Positions 23,080-33,899 of a DNA stretch of 64,000 nucleotides are shown here, one piece after another (position 1 is the stretch's first letter; each line of letters opens with the position of its first letter). Source of the DNA: Diabrotica undecimpunctata (lineage: Eukaryota; Arthropoda; Insecta; Coleoptera; Chrysomelidae). The notes beneath the pieces are model-generated. The model was given only the letters and a program-made list of their open reading frames with translations. It searched no databases and was not told the origin of the DNA. Made by a program: the position numbers and the translations under genes. The stretch lies in NCBI RefSeq assembly GCF_040954645.1, contig NC_092806.1, positions 161,692,328 through 161,756,327 on the forward strand. Reading direction: 5' to 3'.

Positions 23080-23545
23080 CACGATAGCGAATATGATAGC
23101 CAACATGATATCCAACGATCGATAACGGTCATGGAACTAGAAGAAGAAGAACAAGAAGTAAGAGATAGATTAAATTACCAATTAGAGCGCCTTCAAGAGA
23201 AGCAGGATGTAAACAGACTAGAGGAATAAATAAATAAAAAAACTAGAGAATTCAGTTAAACAGGATATAGATCAAGAATGCCCGACCATACAGACAGCCA
23301 TGTCGGAAGCAGCGAAAAAGTGTATAGGAAGAGAGCATATAAAAAGACGGCAAGACTGGTTCTATGAAGAATGTAGGAATGTTTTGAAAAAAAGAAACAG
23401 GGCAAAGCTACAAAGAGATAAAAAAAATACCCGAAATGCGATCGAAAACTATGTGGCAAGAAGAAGGAAAGTGAAAAGAATTTGCAGAAAAAAGAAAAGA
23501 GAATAGCTAGAAAAGCAATTGAAAAACATAGAAGCCTAAATTGCA
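23080..23545 (+). pseudogene. LINE endonuclease-RT linker fragment
   Basis: Charged sequence ELEEEEQEVRDRLNYQLERL (about 23130-23190) is followed by a 68-codon frame (23300-23506) with AAKKCIGREHIKRRQDWFYE, then ECRNVLKKRNRAK and VKRICRKKKRE. This is the standard W-F/Y-D-E-E-C-R … R-R-x-x-K-x-x-C-R-x-K-K-R-E linker between endonuclease and RT in this LINE group. It is the very segment missing from the adjacent 20955-23061 copy, but the order is wrong, so it is probably a separate copy or a rearranged piece. A weak continuation to about 23830 contains GMTQDRNMYR. Confidence 0.7.
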
Positions 23546-23834
23546 CATTGTGATAGAGCAATATATCATATATCTTCGCACCATTCTACTTAGTGTGATC
23601 CTTAATCTCGAAATGTTTTTTTGGTGAAAGACGCTTAGGCAAGGCATGTCTGTGAAGAGTATTGACCTTGGTATGACCCAAGATAGAAACATGTATAGAA
23701 TTTCTATATGGCGCTGGGTTCTAGCTCTATTAGAAGACGAAAAGAAAAATATTTTTATGCATGTTAAAGCTATGCCAAGCTGGTGTATATGTTTCGATAA
23801 CGGCTTTTTCGCAGATCTAATATATTAAAGAGGT

Positions 23835-24458
23835 TAATTTTCGCAGTATAATCCACAAATTTCCTCTCTGCCACCCCAATATAAAATTATAGCGCCTAGA
23901 GTGTGCCTTATTTAATTTGTGAATTGTGCCACAGCTATTAATTTGGAAAATATGTTTTGAAAACAAGCTAACGGCGCTCCTGATTGGCGACGCCTAGGCA
24001 GTGGCAGTAGTATCTCATAAATTAAGTGGCTTTTCGATAAAGAGCCTCCGTTTATCCGGTTTAATTAAAGGGTCTCGCTCTTTCTCCCTCTCTCTCTTTC
24101 CTGCTCAGGGTAGAGCCAACTCAAAGAGGCCGCCATGCAAATTATTATTTTGACGGCGATATTGGATTCGGCATTAAAAACTGTTTGTAGTCGTACCTTA
24201 TATAAATTAAATTTCATGCTCGTTTGAACTTGTTAACGGAACTGTGGACGAATAGATTGGTGATGTTTGTAGACAACACAGAAATCAAAAGGTTTGATAA
24301 TAGACTGATAAGTAAAGTCCGGATTAATAGCGTTTTACCTTTTTAGTTGTATCTTTATAATCCAGGATTTTTAGTAATAATTTATTTCACAAATGTTTTG
24401 CTTATTTTAATTAATTTAATAAACTAGTTAAATCCTTTTTAGCTAAAGTACAATTTTA
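23835..24458. other. Possible single-copy DNA, no gene
   Basis: It contains a GC-richer block (about 23970-24190) with a pyrimidine run (CTCGCTCTTTCTCCCTCTC) and no TE motif. No open frame of note and no RNA gene recognised. Conservation with related species cannot be judged here. Confidence 0.35.
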
Positions 24459-24462
24459 GATA

Positions 24463-25529
24463 CAGTACATTCCATCAACTTACCTCTAAACGATTAACGG
24501 AATTCGTAAAAAACTTTTCGTTGTAGTAAAAGGAACGGTAAACTGCACTGGTGTTCTCCATAATGTTTAACACTTTGCTAAATTTTAGGTATAAAATAAA
24601 TACATGTGTCATTAACCCGTTGTTCATAGTTTTGCATATTTGGAAAGTATTGAGAGATTTAGGATTTAAATTCAAAAAGAAAATAATAGGTTACTTTTAT
24701 GCGAAATGAGTAGTGTGGTTCACAAAAGAATTAAATTTTTGAGAGAATATACTAAACTTAAATCTGAAAATGCAGCATTCCCATACTTACATGAGACATG
24801 GATATTTGCAAAGGATGGAATTAAAAGAATTTGGCAAGACGACAGCATAAAATCAATAAAACACACAGATAGAAAAGACAAAAGGCACATCATTCTTCAT
24901 GAAGGAGGAAAACAGCCTTTATAGAAAACGCAGATTTGTTTTTTGCTTCAAAATCAAAATCAGCTGATTACCATGAACACATGAATGTAGATATGTTTGT
25001 TAAATGGCTTCAGGAGAAACTGTTACCTAGTCTGAGTGAACCATCAGTTATAGTTTTAGATAATGCACCTTACCATTCGGAGATTTTGGGGAAACAACCA
25101 AAACAGTCGTGGAACGTACCGAGCATAAAAAATTCTTTAGTTAAAAATAATATCAATTTTTCGAAATAAGCCTTCAAATCAGAGTTATTGGAAATTTAGA
25201 AACGTAATTAAAAACCAACAGTTTATATAGTTGACCAAATTGTATGTTAAAGTTATGGACATCAAGTACTACGGTTACCGCCGTATCACTGACAGTTTAA
25301 TCCCATCCAACACATCTGGGGTATATGTAAAACTGGGGTATATGTAAGAAGAAGCTCTTAAAACTGCAACTCTAGAAATATAGGCCAAAACTGACACATA
25401 TTTAGTAAAGTAAGTAATTAAAAAGATTATGGAGAACTCCAGTGCAGTTTACCGTGCCTTTTACTACTACAAAAGGTTTTCTGCGAATTCCATTAATCGT
25501 TTAGAGGTGTAAGCTACTTGAATGTACTG
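24463..25529 (+). mobile_element. TA-flanked transposon with about 105-bp inverted repeats, Sailor-like, internally deleted
   Basis: The ends read CAGTACATTC (24463-24472) and GAATGTACTG (25520-25529), flanked on both sides by TA. The inverted repeats extend over about 24463-24564 and 25426-25529, including the block CTCTAAACGATTAA and TTCTCCATAAT, with a few mismatches. The 1067-bp body carries a transposase remnant lacking its N-terminal part. A second copy of the same family lies at about 61360-63245. TA flanks and the D-N-A-P-Y-H motif place it in the IS630/Tc1/mariner group. Confidence 0.85.
24670..25330 (+). pseudogene. Sailor-like (long D-E spacing) transposase remnant, copy 1
   Basis: Two frames carry most of the signal. 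24706-24924 holds VVHKRIKFLREYTKL, YLHETWIFAKDGIKRIWQDD and HIILHEGGK. 24936-25169 holds HMNVDMFVKWLQEKLLPSL and VIVLDNAPYHSEIL. The first catalytic residue normally written D-E-T-W is H-E-T-W here (CAT at about 24791-24793), so the active site is lost by substitution as well as by frameshift (about 24915). After 25169 there is a stop, and the later region (about 25260-25340), where the glutamate block should lie, is rearranged. The N-terminal DNA-binding part, visible in copy 2, is deleted. Confidence 0.75.
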
Positions 25530-25959
25530 TAGTTCCAGTCATTAAATAACTACCAAGATTAATTTGAATCCTTAAATAGACAGAACTACGCTAAGTTTAA
25601 GAGATTTATTAATAGAGTTTTTTGGTAGAAGTGTTTTAATATAAAAATTATTCTAGGTAAAGAATTAGCTTATGAGTTTAGATTTACATGTTCTTATCTT
25701 TCTCTTATGCATCTTTTTGATGTATTCTTCCACTGGTATCTTCAGTCTGACTATTTCTATCATAAAAAAGTGTCATCCGTCGACCACGTAACTTATGTAT
25801 GTATACTCTGCTTCGAAAGAACTTCGCTTTCTTTTCTTCTTTGTTTTAAAAGTGCTTAATAAACTGGGTAAAGAAACAGCGCTAGCGGCAAAACTACTTT
25901 TCTTTGAGACGGTTTCAATAGATTCTAAAGGACGATATAAATTCAGATTGTCTTGGTAA
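25530..25959. other. Spacer, nothing recognised
   Basis: It lies between the TA site of the preceding transposon and the first recognisable BEL/Pao residues. A 75-codon minus-strand frame at 25773-26000 has no domain. Confidence 0.35.
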
Positions 25960-26960
25960 AAAGGACAACCAAATATGGATATCTTGAAACCCACGGCCAA
26001 ATATTTAAGGAGAGGTTGAATGAAAATATAATTGAGTACGTGTTCAAGGAGCAGCTAAGCCAAGAAGGTCATTGTATATCCCACCAGCTAATAATTAAGC
26101 CAATGATGCTTCATCTAAGGAAATAGACAAACCTTCTTTAAATCGGTGCTAATTAAATCTTAAAAAGGGAGCTAATTTGATTGATTTGTTTCCTGCTATT
26201 TATTGAGATTCAGACAAAAACAAATTGGTGTAATCTCTGATATTTGCAAAGCCTTTTTATATATTGCGATACATGAAGCTTAGATTTTTTTCGTTTTCTT
26301 TGGATAGATGATACGGGAAAAGAAAAGGTTGACCGCCACTGTCGTGTTGTATTCGCAATTACCAGTAACCCGTTTTAGTTAGGGGCTTCGCTAGAACATC
26401 ATTTTTAGTTGATGTTAAGAAAATGTGCTCCAAAACTGCTGACTGTTCCAGAAGACATCATTGTAAAATTATTGTTCAATAGTTTTTACGTTGATAATAG
26501 TGTTGCCTATCAACATGAACTAAAATTTTTTTATAGAATGGTCAAATAAAATAATGGCTGAAGGCAGGTTTGTTCTCATTGGGTAGTAGTATACAGGCCA
26601 AGTCCCTGATAACACTATTGACGTATCCACTCACGTTTTGGGAATAAAATGGAATAAAATGAAGGACATCTTATGTTTAAAACAAGACGATGAAAATACG
26701 GATCAACCTTTTGATAAACCTATAACTAAAAGAGTTATACTCTCACAAGCTCAGCGAATCTTTGATCCCATTGGTTATTTTTGTCCAGCCACGTTAATTT
26801 CAAAGATGTTATTGCAAAAAACATAAAAAGAACAACTGCCTTGGGATTCGTCAGTTGCATTTTCTTTATAACAATCATTAAACCTATTCATAAGCTTCTT
26901 TTGTATAAACACTCAAAACATTACTACAAGTAATTTTTTGAGTGTTCCAATGAAATTATC
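25960..26960 (+). pseudogene. BEL/Pao-type LTR retrotransposon, reverse transcriptase region, degenerate
   Basis: Plus-strand pieces in order: HQLIIKP (about 26075), GANLIDLFPAI (about 26170), ISDICKAFLYIAIHEA (about 26235-26280), the segment with SFYVDNSVAYQHELKFF (about 26475-26530) and LGIKWNKMKDIL in a 62-codon frame (26638-26826). That frame continues with TKRVILSQAQRIFDPIGYFCPATLI. This order is the RT and post-RT region of BEL/Pao retrotransposons, and the Y-V-D-N box is their active-site form. The frame changes at least four times, with internal stops. No LTRs, gag, protease or integrase were recognised nearby. An old dead fragment. Confidence 0.75.
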
Positions 26961-28340
26961 TCAGCAAAAAACTCCAGATAAAACCTGTCGGCAAAAAATT
27001 TATAAACGCGGGAACTATTACCACTAAACTTACTTTTATTTGGGAAATTCCTAAATACGGCTTGTGGAATTTCGGTCACGTCCTACACACATGCTACGCC
27101 CTTGATCATATATTGGAAAAATATATCGGGAGATTACTTTTGTCATCAAAATATTTAAATGAAATATGTTTCACCTGCAAACAGCCGCTACTTTTCTTTT
27201 TCGAAGTTTTCAAGAACAATATATTTATTTATTATTTTTTTTTTATTTCGTTGCATTTTTTGTAATATTATTGTTAGAGAATGGTATTCTTGATGTTATA
27301 TATATTTATATAGCTCCGCAAGTCTTGGAAAACATAGCTGAAGAAGTTATGTTTTATTTATTTTTCCTTGATTATTTCACCCTCACAATGACAGTTTGGA
27401 CAACTTATTTGACTTTTTTGTACCATTCCGGGAACAATTTGTCTATGTGTTACTTAAGCCACAACTATGACAAGTTTCACACTTTTCAGTGCCTCTTTTT
27501 ACTATTTTCCTGTCCTACTACTTCTCAGTGTTGCTTTTACTACCCTTTCCGTTGCTTTACTAAAAGTAAAGTAACGGAAAATGTAAACTAAGTACTACGT
27601 AGTAGTACTAGGTAGTAAAATGTCTTCCAGAGATACTTTTATGGAATGCACAGTATCTTTTCCTCTAAGAATGCTTTACCAACTAAGTATACATTGAATT
27701 TACATTTATTTTTCAGATATGTGTCTAAAATACTGCTATATGACAGCTTTGTACAGAGTTTTCCAAGACATAGATTATATATAATAGGAATGAAGCTGAC
27801 CTTAATATCGATCCATGAGGAACTCTTATCTCAACTTACAATATTGATAAATATAGTTATTCTAAAGGTCCTCATGAAATTTTTTTTAAATAAAATAGTT
27901 ATAAGACTGTAAGACTCGTCAACAGATAAGTCGTTGTCATTTATATTATATTATTAAAATTATTCTTTTTAATAGTTGACAATTCATTAATAATTTGCAA
28001 GCGGGTTTTTAATTGCATTACCGGAATTTTTAATCGGTTTCTAACGGAATATATTCTGTTTCAACTAACATTTCAGGTGGATTTTTTTAGCTCGAACATA
28101 AATATTGGTTCATGTAGGTATACAAGACCCTTCGCATATCAGTTGGCCCACCTATTGAATTTGCAGATAATTCGATTACCGTAAACGAATTATACTCTGC
28201 ATGTTTTTATAAGTTCCCATATTAATTAATATTATTTAGTATTAATAACTATTACCCTTATGGTATTTTTTTTTCAACATTAAAAACAATTCACTAAACC
28301 CTGGCTATGTATTCACTTATGTCAACATACGTTAATTTTT
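26961..28340. other. AT-rich spacer with uncertain frames
   Basis: The 141-codon frame 27166-27591 is Phe/Leu/Tyr-rich, as expected by chance in T-rich DNA. The reverse strand of 27450-27540 reads KCETCHSCG, a Cys cluster that might be a zinc-binding relic, but no family is recognised. The frame 27646-27912 also shows no domain. Confidence 0.3.
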
Positions 28341-28356
28341 TCATAATTAAAGGGTC

Positions 28357-28557
28357 CAATGCATAAACTGGGCAAGTCCACTTTTTGGACAAAATGAGTT
28401 AGCATTTATTCATGCACAGTATAAAATTCTACATCTTCCAGTGCATAAAGCAGCTCTATATAATTAAATATATCAATACTAGAGCGTATAATGTGTTGCC
28501 TGCATTTTGATACTTTGTATAAACCGGTGGAGTCCAGGACTTGACCGGTTAATGCAT
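28357..28557. repeat. Short inverted repeat pair ahead of an unrecognised TE-like gene
   Basis: ATGCATAAACTGGGCAAGTC (about 28359-28378) pairs in reverse complement with GGACTTGACCGGTTAATGCA (about 28535-28555), with about four mismatches. About 155 bp separates the arms. The coding remnant at 28640-29042 follows immediately. The pair could be the terminal or subterminal repeat of that element. I do not recognise the family. Confidence 0.4.
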
Positions 28558-28639
28558 AGTGCTCTTAGTCCTCAGTCAAATAGGTTATCATTCATTGTGT
28601 TATTGTTGTTGGCATCAAGGTGTTGTTATTTTGAGTAAT

Positions 28640-29042
28640 TCACAGTGTTTATTAACAATTTTAAAGTTAAAAATACTGTCTTCTGATAAAGAAAGTGGCA
28701 GTGATCCTTTTGAAGGCACCCATATATCCCTTGACGAAGATTATGTGCAAATTAAAAATAAACATAACCACAAAATTCAGTCCCTTACAAACTATACTGC
28801 ATCCGATGATTCCTTTAGCTCTGATGGAGAAAATAAAGAACCTGAAGCCATCCCTAATACGTCAAATGTTCCTGAAATGTCTAATAATACGACACAAAAA
28901 GGAAAAAAGCGACTTTGACGTACACCATCATGGAAAAGAAACATACGAAAAAATAAACGAGTTAAGGGTGAGCCTTATTTGACCATTGCTGGTGTATATA
29001 TACCCGGAAAACATATTGGTACTAACTGTCAGAGTTGTTTGT
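28640..29042 (+). pseudogene. Unrecognised insect protein fragment with Ser/Asp-rich N-terminus and W-K-R-N-x-R-K box
   Basis: The frame runs through an acidic, Ser-rich stretch (SSDKESGSDPFEG … SDDSFSSDGENKEPE, 28680-28840), one in-frame TGA at 28916-28918, and then a basic box, SWKRNIRKNKRVKGEPYL (about 28928-28980), followed by GKHIGTNCQSC. It resembles a recurrent insect protein family of probable transposon origin, in which a W-K-R-N-x-x-K box is followed by G-E-x-Y and a Cys pair. I recall the pattern but cannot name the family securely. It is cut at about 29042, where an I-like LINE begins. Function unknown. Confidence 0.4.
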
Positions 29043-29776
29043 AATATTACAAGCACTTATCCACATAAAAGAGTCAAAACAGTCCTCGTCTCTCATAATA
29101 ACCGATTCACTAAGCTTACTTCACGCTATCAAACGTTTATATACCAATAATCCAATTACCTCACATATCAAATCAGAAATAGAGATTCTAAATAATAAGA
29201 TCACTGTTGATTTCATGTTTGTTCCATCACATTCAGGTATACAAGGAAATGAAGAAGCAGATGAACTAGCCCGCTTAGCATCCTTCAGCCAGGACTCCAT
29301 TCTTATTAATAAGGTTTCTTCAGATGACTTCAAATCAGAAATAAAATATACAGTGGTAAGTGCGTGGCAAAATAAGTGGAGTGAATCACAAAATAAACTC
29401 AAGAAATCAAAAATTAGTGAAACCGTGGCTCCAAACCACAGCGAATAGACACGACCAAGTGAGAATAACACGTTTGCGACTAGGACACAGTAACTTTACA
29501 AATAAACACCTCTTTACGCGAACTGTGCCGCCAATGTGTGAAAATTGTCAAGTAACACTCTCCGTGAAACATATACTAATTCAGTGCAAAACATGAAGCA
29601 GCAAGAAAGAAGCACACTATCCCAAATAATATAAAGGAAGCCCTAGGGAAAAACATGAACATTAAAAACACTATAAGTTATCTTAAAGACTCTAACTGTT
29701 CTTTAACTTTACCTATATTAAATTAGGTCGCTAATAACCCTGGTGGTTACAGAGTAAATAAATAAATAAAAAAAAT
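29036..29776 (+). pseudogene. I-like LINE, RNase H and C-terminus with TAAA-rich tail
   Basis: It starts inside RNase H. The Glu residue region is missing, but LIITDSLSLLHAI carries an Asp and FVPSHSGIQGNEEADELARLA carries the last His/Asp motif (29095-29285). A frameshift at about 29440 leads to the tail in another frame: VRITRLRLGHSNFTNKHLF, PPMCENCQVTLSVKHILIQC (29455-29590), a C-x2-C-x8-H-x4-C zinc-knuckle. A short run with NNPGGYRVNK follows before the end. The 3' terminus is (TAAA)n plus poly-A (29755-29776). This tail form and the R-L-R-x-G-H box fit the I/Nimb group. 5' truncated, frameshifted, dead. Confidence 0.8.
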
Positions 29777-30629
29777 TTACGCTGCGCTTTTATTTTTGTT
29801 CTCTAAAATTTAATTTTCTTATCAATCTAACTTTGGGTTATAGTACATCCACTAATAATTTTCCAACATAAACATGCCTCATTCTGGTATCAAAGAGACC
29901 GCCTTTCAAATCAAGGTTGTCAGACATATTTCCTAAAATTCCTAAGGTTATATTTAAAAAATATGCTCTATTCTCTATTCGTTATTATTTAATTGCTAGT
30001 CAACGAACGACACTCTTAAAAAATAATATGAATATATTCTCAAAAAATATATCTATAAATTAATTAACTAGGTACTAATATTTCCATGGACTCTTCACTA
30101 ATGAATTAAAGCAACCGTGAACTTTGTATATATTACTTATACTCTAAGTAATTTTCGAATATCGGCAACATTGTAGTCTGGAGAGAATTTGAACCTTCCG
30201 TCCATATCGACGTTGCCATGTTGGTGAATTTAGCGGTAATACTTTTATAGACATAATGATCGACTTTTAAGAAATCAGACAACTTTTAAGAATCCAAGTT
30301 CTCAAAAACGGTTTCAAAAATTGTATTATTTTTTTCCAAATTTCATTGATTTTATACCTTACCTGGAAACATGAAAAATTGCAGATATATTAATATGGTA
30401 TTAAAGTTATATTCACTAATTTTAAACTCATGCATTATGGCAACAGCGAAGCGCAAAGCTATAAATCGTAACGAACACCTGTTTGTCTCGCTATGTGACA
30501 CCCTAAAATATTTCTTTTTGCAGAGGCGGAGGCTTATTATAAGGTAAGTAATATTATAGTTTTCTAGGATGGCATTTTTTAAGATGCATCAACTTCTGTG
30601 TTATCAATAAATAATGACAATTATGTTAA
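29777..30629. other. AT-rich spacer
   Basis: No motif recognised on either strand. A slightly GC-richer stretch at 30430-30560 contains a splice-like TTTTTGCAG and GGTAAGT within 40 bp, but no coding frame connects them. Confidence 0.35.
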
Positions 30630-31079
30630 TGACAGCTCCGAATTAAAAAATAAAGATTTGCACGTACAATCCCAAAGAATAGTCTTAAATGTATAGTCTA
30701 AAGAATTAATTAGAATTATCAAAAGTCGGAATTTTAAAAACGAATACGTTATTGACACCATTTGCAGCAGGCACGGCCATACTCTTTTGCGATTACCCTC
30801 ATACTATTGCTTTTTTAATCCAATTGAAATGGTTTGGGGTACCGTAAAAAAACGATTGCGAAAATATAATCAGTCACCAACATTAAGCGCAATGGCCATT
30901 GAGAATATTCGAGAAATAATTAGTGGCATTAATAGCGATGTGTGGAAAAATTGCGAAGCTCATGTTGTAAAAATAGAAAACGAATATCCTGTTTTACCGG
31001 CAATAGCACCAATAGTTATCCAACCTGGGAACGATTCGACTTCAGAAGACTCTGACGATTCTTTTCAGTCCTTCTAATT
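30630..31079 (+). pseudogene. Long-spacing (Sailor-like) transposase, C-terminal part, separate lineage
   Basis: The frame gives YVIDTICSRHGHTLLRLPSY (about 30747-30806) and FNPIEMVWGTVKKRLRKYN (about 30812-30868) with the catalytic Glu in N-P-I-E. An acidic Ser-rich tail (TSEDSDDSFQSF) runs to the stop at 31075-31077. The same tail style occurs at 10610-10704. Upstream, QSQRIVLNV (about 30680) resembles the extreme N-terminus of the same protein family, so most of the middle, including both catalytic Asp residues, is deleted. One stop (TAG) lies in that N-terminal piece. The lineage is different from the copies at 24670 and 61360. Confidence 0.7.
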
Positions 31080-31240
31080 AATTTCTTTACAGCTATCGCG
31101 ATGCATCTTGAACACTAGTATTCATTATTATAAAGTGTGTCGCATTTAAGATGAAGACACCTCTATATATCAGCTACTAAAATATATACAGATTTGACAT
31201 TTTGCACAGTCATACATGTTGATAGTGCACATTTTTTTAG

Positions 31241-31592
31241 GATAGTCATCTGAAATTTAAATTTTAAACGCGGCTTACTGCGAATCCACAAACAGGGTAA
31301 ATTTTCGATATTTTGCTTCGCGTTAGAGAAATCGGAAAAACTAATTTGGAAATGAAAAAAATCGAAATTTTGGATTTAAGACACTTAGGAAATAAGCTCT
31401 TCAATTAATAAAAAAAGTAAAAGTGCGAATTTTGACATAAAACTTTGTTATGTGGGGTTATAATAATATTTGGAACATATTTTCCAAATAACTTTTTCAG
31501 ATATCTCTAACTCGAAGCAAAATATTGAAGATTCACCCTGTTTGTGCATTAACAGTAGGCCGTGTTTAAAAATTAATTTTCAGTTGACTATC
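31241..31592. mobile_element. Foldback MITE, about 350 bp
   Basis: The left arm 31241-31353 (GATAGTCATCTGAAA … ACAAACAGGGTAAAT … GTTAGAGAAATC) pairs in reverse with the right arm 31478-31592 (GAGATATCTGAAAAA … CACCCTGTTTGTGC … CAGTTGACTATC). Arms are about 115 bp with scattered mismatches and a 124-bp spacer. There is no coding capacity. Superfamily not determined, since no clear target duplication was found. Confidence 0.65.
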
Positions 31593-33895
31593 TTAATTGC
31601 TGGATAGACAATCTTTTAAAATTTTCTGACAGAATGAGCCATTATTTACAGATAATTGTAAAAAAATATTATGGTTTATGTAAAAACTAAATAATAAGTC
31701 CAATATTCTTATAAATCACTAAAATTAACAATCTTTAATTTGAAAGAATTAATTTGTTATTTATTCGATGTTGTGAGCCCGCTCCCATTTGAAAAAAAAA
31801 ACTGATTCTGTCCTTTGAAGAGTCCTATTCAAAAATGCCCCGTTTAAACAAATCGAAGGTTGAAGGGTGCCGGACATTTTTGCCGGAAACAATTCAAATT
31901 CAAAAGATCACCTTTTTCTGCTACGGAAAATATTGCTCCGATTTCTCACCAAAATCAATGTTGAGACTTTAGTTTAGATACTCTTGAATCTCAAAAATAC
32001 TCATTTACATATTTTTCAAGCCTCGAAAATGCATATTAGGTATCGCATTTTTCGGATTTTAAATAGCCTATATCTCCAAAACCATTACCTTTTGAGAAAA
32101 ATGACATAGATCTTATTTAGAGTCGCCCAAAAACCTAAAAAATATTTTTTGGAGCACAAAAGGTGATATTTTGAATTTGTTTAAAAAATTGTTTAAACAT
32201 TTTCTGCCCAAAAATTGAGAAATTTTCCTGAATATAATTATGTAAAAATTAATAAAAATTATATGATTTTTCTTGAAATATGCGTTTGATAACTGATCCC
32301 TTTTCTTAATTTCCACGCCAATGGTCGGCATTGGCATCAAAGAATCTCAAAAGCCGACGCTTGGCAAACTGACATTGGAAAAAGTATAACTGATATGGGA
32401 TGGGGCTCGTACTAGGGTATATTCCTTTTCTGCTATCTACAGGATCTATATTTATATAAAATGTATAAAAAACTCTAATGTATGTGTAAAATTATATCAC
32501 GAATATTAGAAAAGAGAAAAACAAAGATACAACAGTAAAAACCACAATGATTTCTCGTATATTTTGTAATTGGAACCCAATAGTTATATTTTAGATTCAA
32601 TATAACCATAAATAATTCTCACTATTTTATCATCACATTACATATAAGATAGAATTTATATTGAACTTGTGTAGATTTAGTGGTATTCAGAATATGATAT
32701 TGGTGTAATAGGATCTATATTGAATACCGTTCACCCAATATCTATTAAATCTCAAACACAGCTCTTGTTGAATAGGGCCTAAAATCAAAACATTATCCCG
32801 GCAATATTATATATCTGTTTAGATCGAAACCACTTACAAGTGGTTGGAGAAAAGGAATAAACTAGGTCAGTTTGTGGGTTATCAACTTTTCAATTGTATA
32901 CATATCCTTTGAATAGATTATAACCCCTAATATGATTTTGAAATTATCATTTTTTGGAATTTTTATGTTAATTACCATTTTTAATTGTAAATATTCACAA
33001 TTTTAATTAAAAATGCGTTATTTTATTGTTTCGATTTTCACTGAAGAAATAATTTTCCAAAGTGTTTTTCTTTCGAAAATTTTGAGGCACAATTCTTAAG
33101 TTTTTCTCTTTAAAATATTTGTAAGATGCAAATTTAAAATTTATACAGAGTGGAAGAAAAAAGGCTACAGTTTCTTAAGAAAATGGTACCAACGAAAGCA
33201 TCCCCTTTTATTAGAAATAAATTTGCCAGAATAATCGTCAAACTTCGACGAAAAAGTGAAGCTACGTATCGATCAGGACCAAATATAAACAACATTATGT
33301 TCTAAAATTTTTAAAATTTCTACCACTTTACTGGATTCTGCATTTTCACTGTCACCCAGTATACTACATGGCTTTGAGCGTTCTAAACCATTTACTAATG
33401 CTCTATTTATCGACAAATATTTACAATTCTAGTCATCTATTCCAAGTAACTCACATCCTATTTTAATAAGAAATTTTCTTCTGTGCTTTCGTCATGTCAA
33501 CTCTAATTATATACTGAGCATTTCCTGAGCTTTGTCGAAAGTAAAAGCGGGTTGGATTTAATTAAATCTCTTCCCAAATGGAAAAGTTGGGGATTTGGGC
33601 AAATAACGAAATATACCTAACCCCTTGTTCCAGATCTAATGTACCGCACTACTAATGTGCCTTCTATCCCCCAACGAAGTGCCTTTAATTATCATTTAGT
33701 TGATGATCTTTTCAGTGTTCGCGTTATAATTTTTGTTTATATACTCGTACATAATAGATAGGCATATATTATCGTACATATTGAGATTGTATATATTTCT
33801 AACATAGTTTGCATAAAGTGCATCAAACTGCAAAATTTCCTTGTAAGTATGGCGTATAAATGATAAAAATTTACAAATCTTTTTCAATACGGATA
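31593..33895. other. Long AT-rich stretch, no gene recognised
   Basis: No domain, RNA gene or terminal repeat could be supported. Short minus-strand frames at 32113-32340 and 33696-33887 are AT-driven. Some wording, such as GGATCTATATT, recurs at 32432 and 32711, hinting at an old duplicated repeat. Confidence 0.35.
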
Positions 33896-33899
33896 CTGA

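Noticed and set aside
27166..27591. A 141-codon Phe/Leu-rich frame that looks like a membrane protein
   Set aside because: T-rich DNA gives such frames by chance. No start context, no recognisable family and no neighbouring exon.
30535..30560. Splice-acceptor and donor-like words around a possible short exon
   Set aside because: No coding continuity on either side, and the matches are too short to support an exon.
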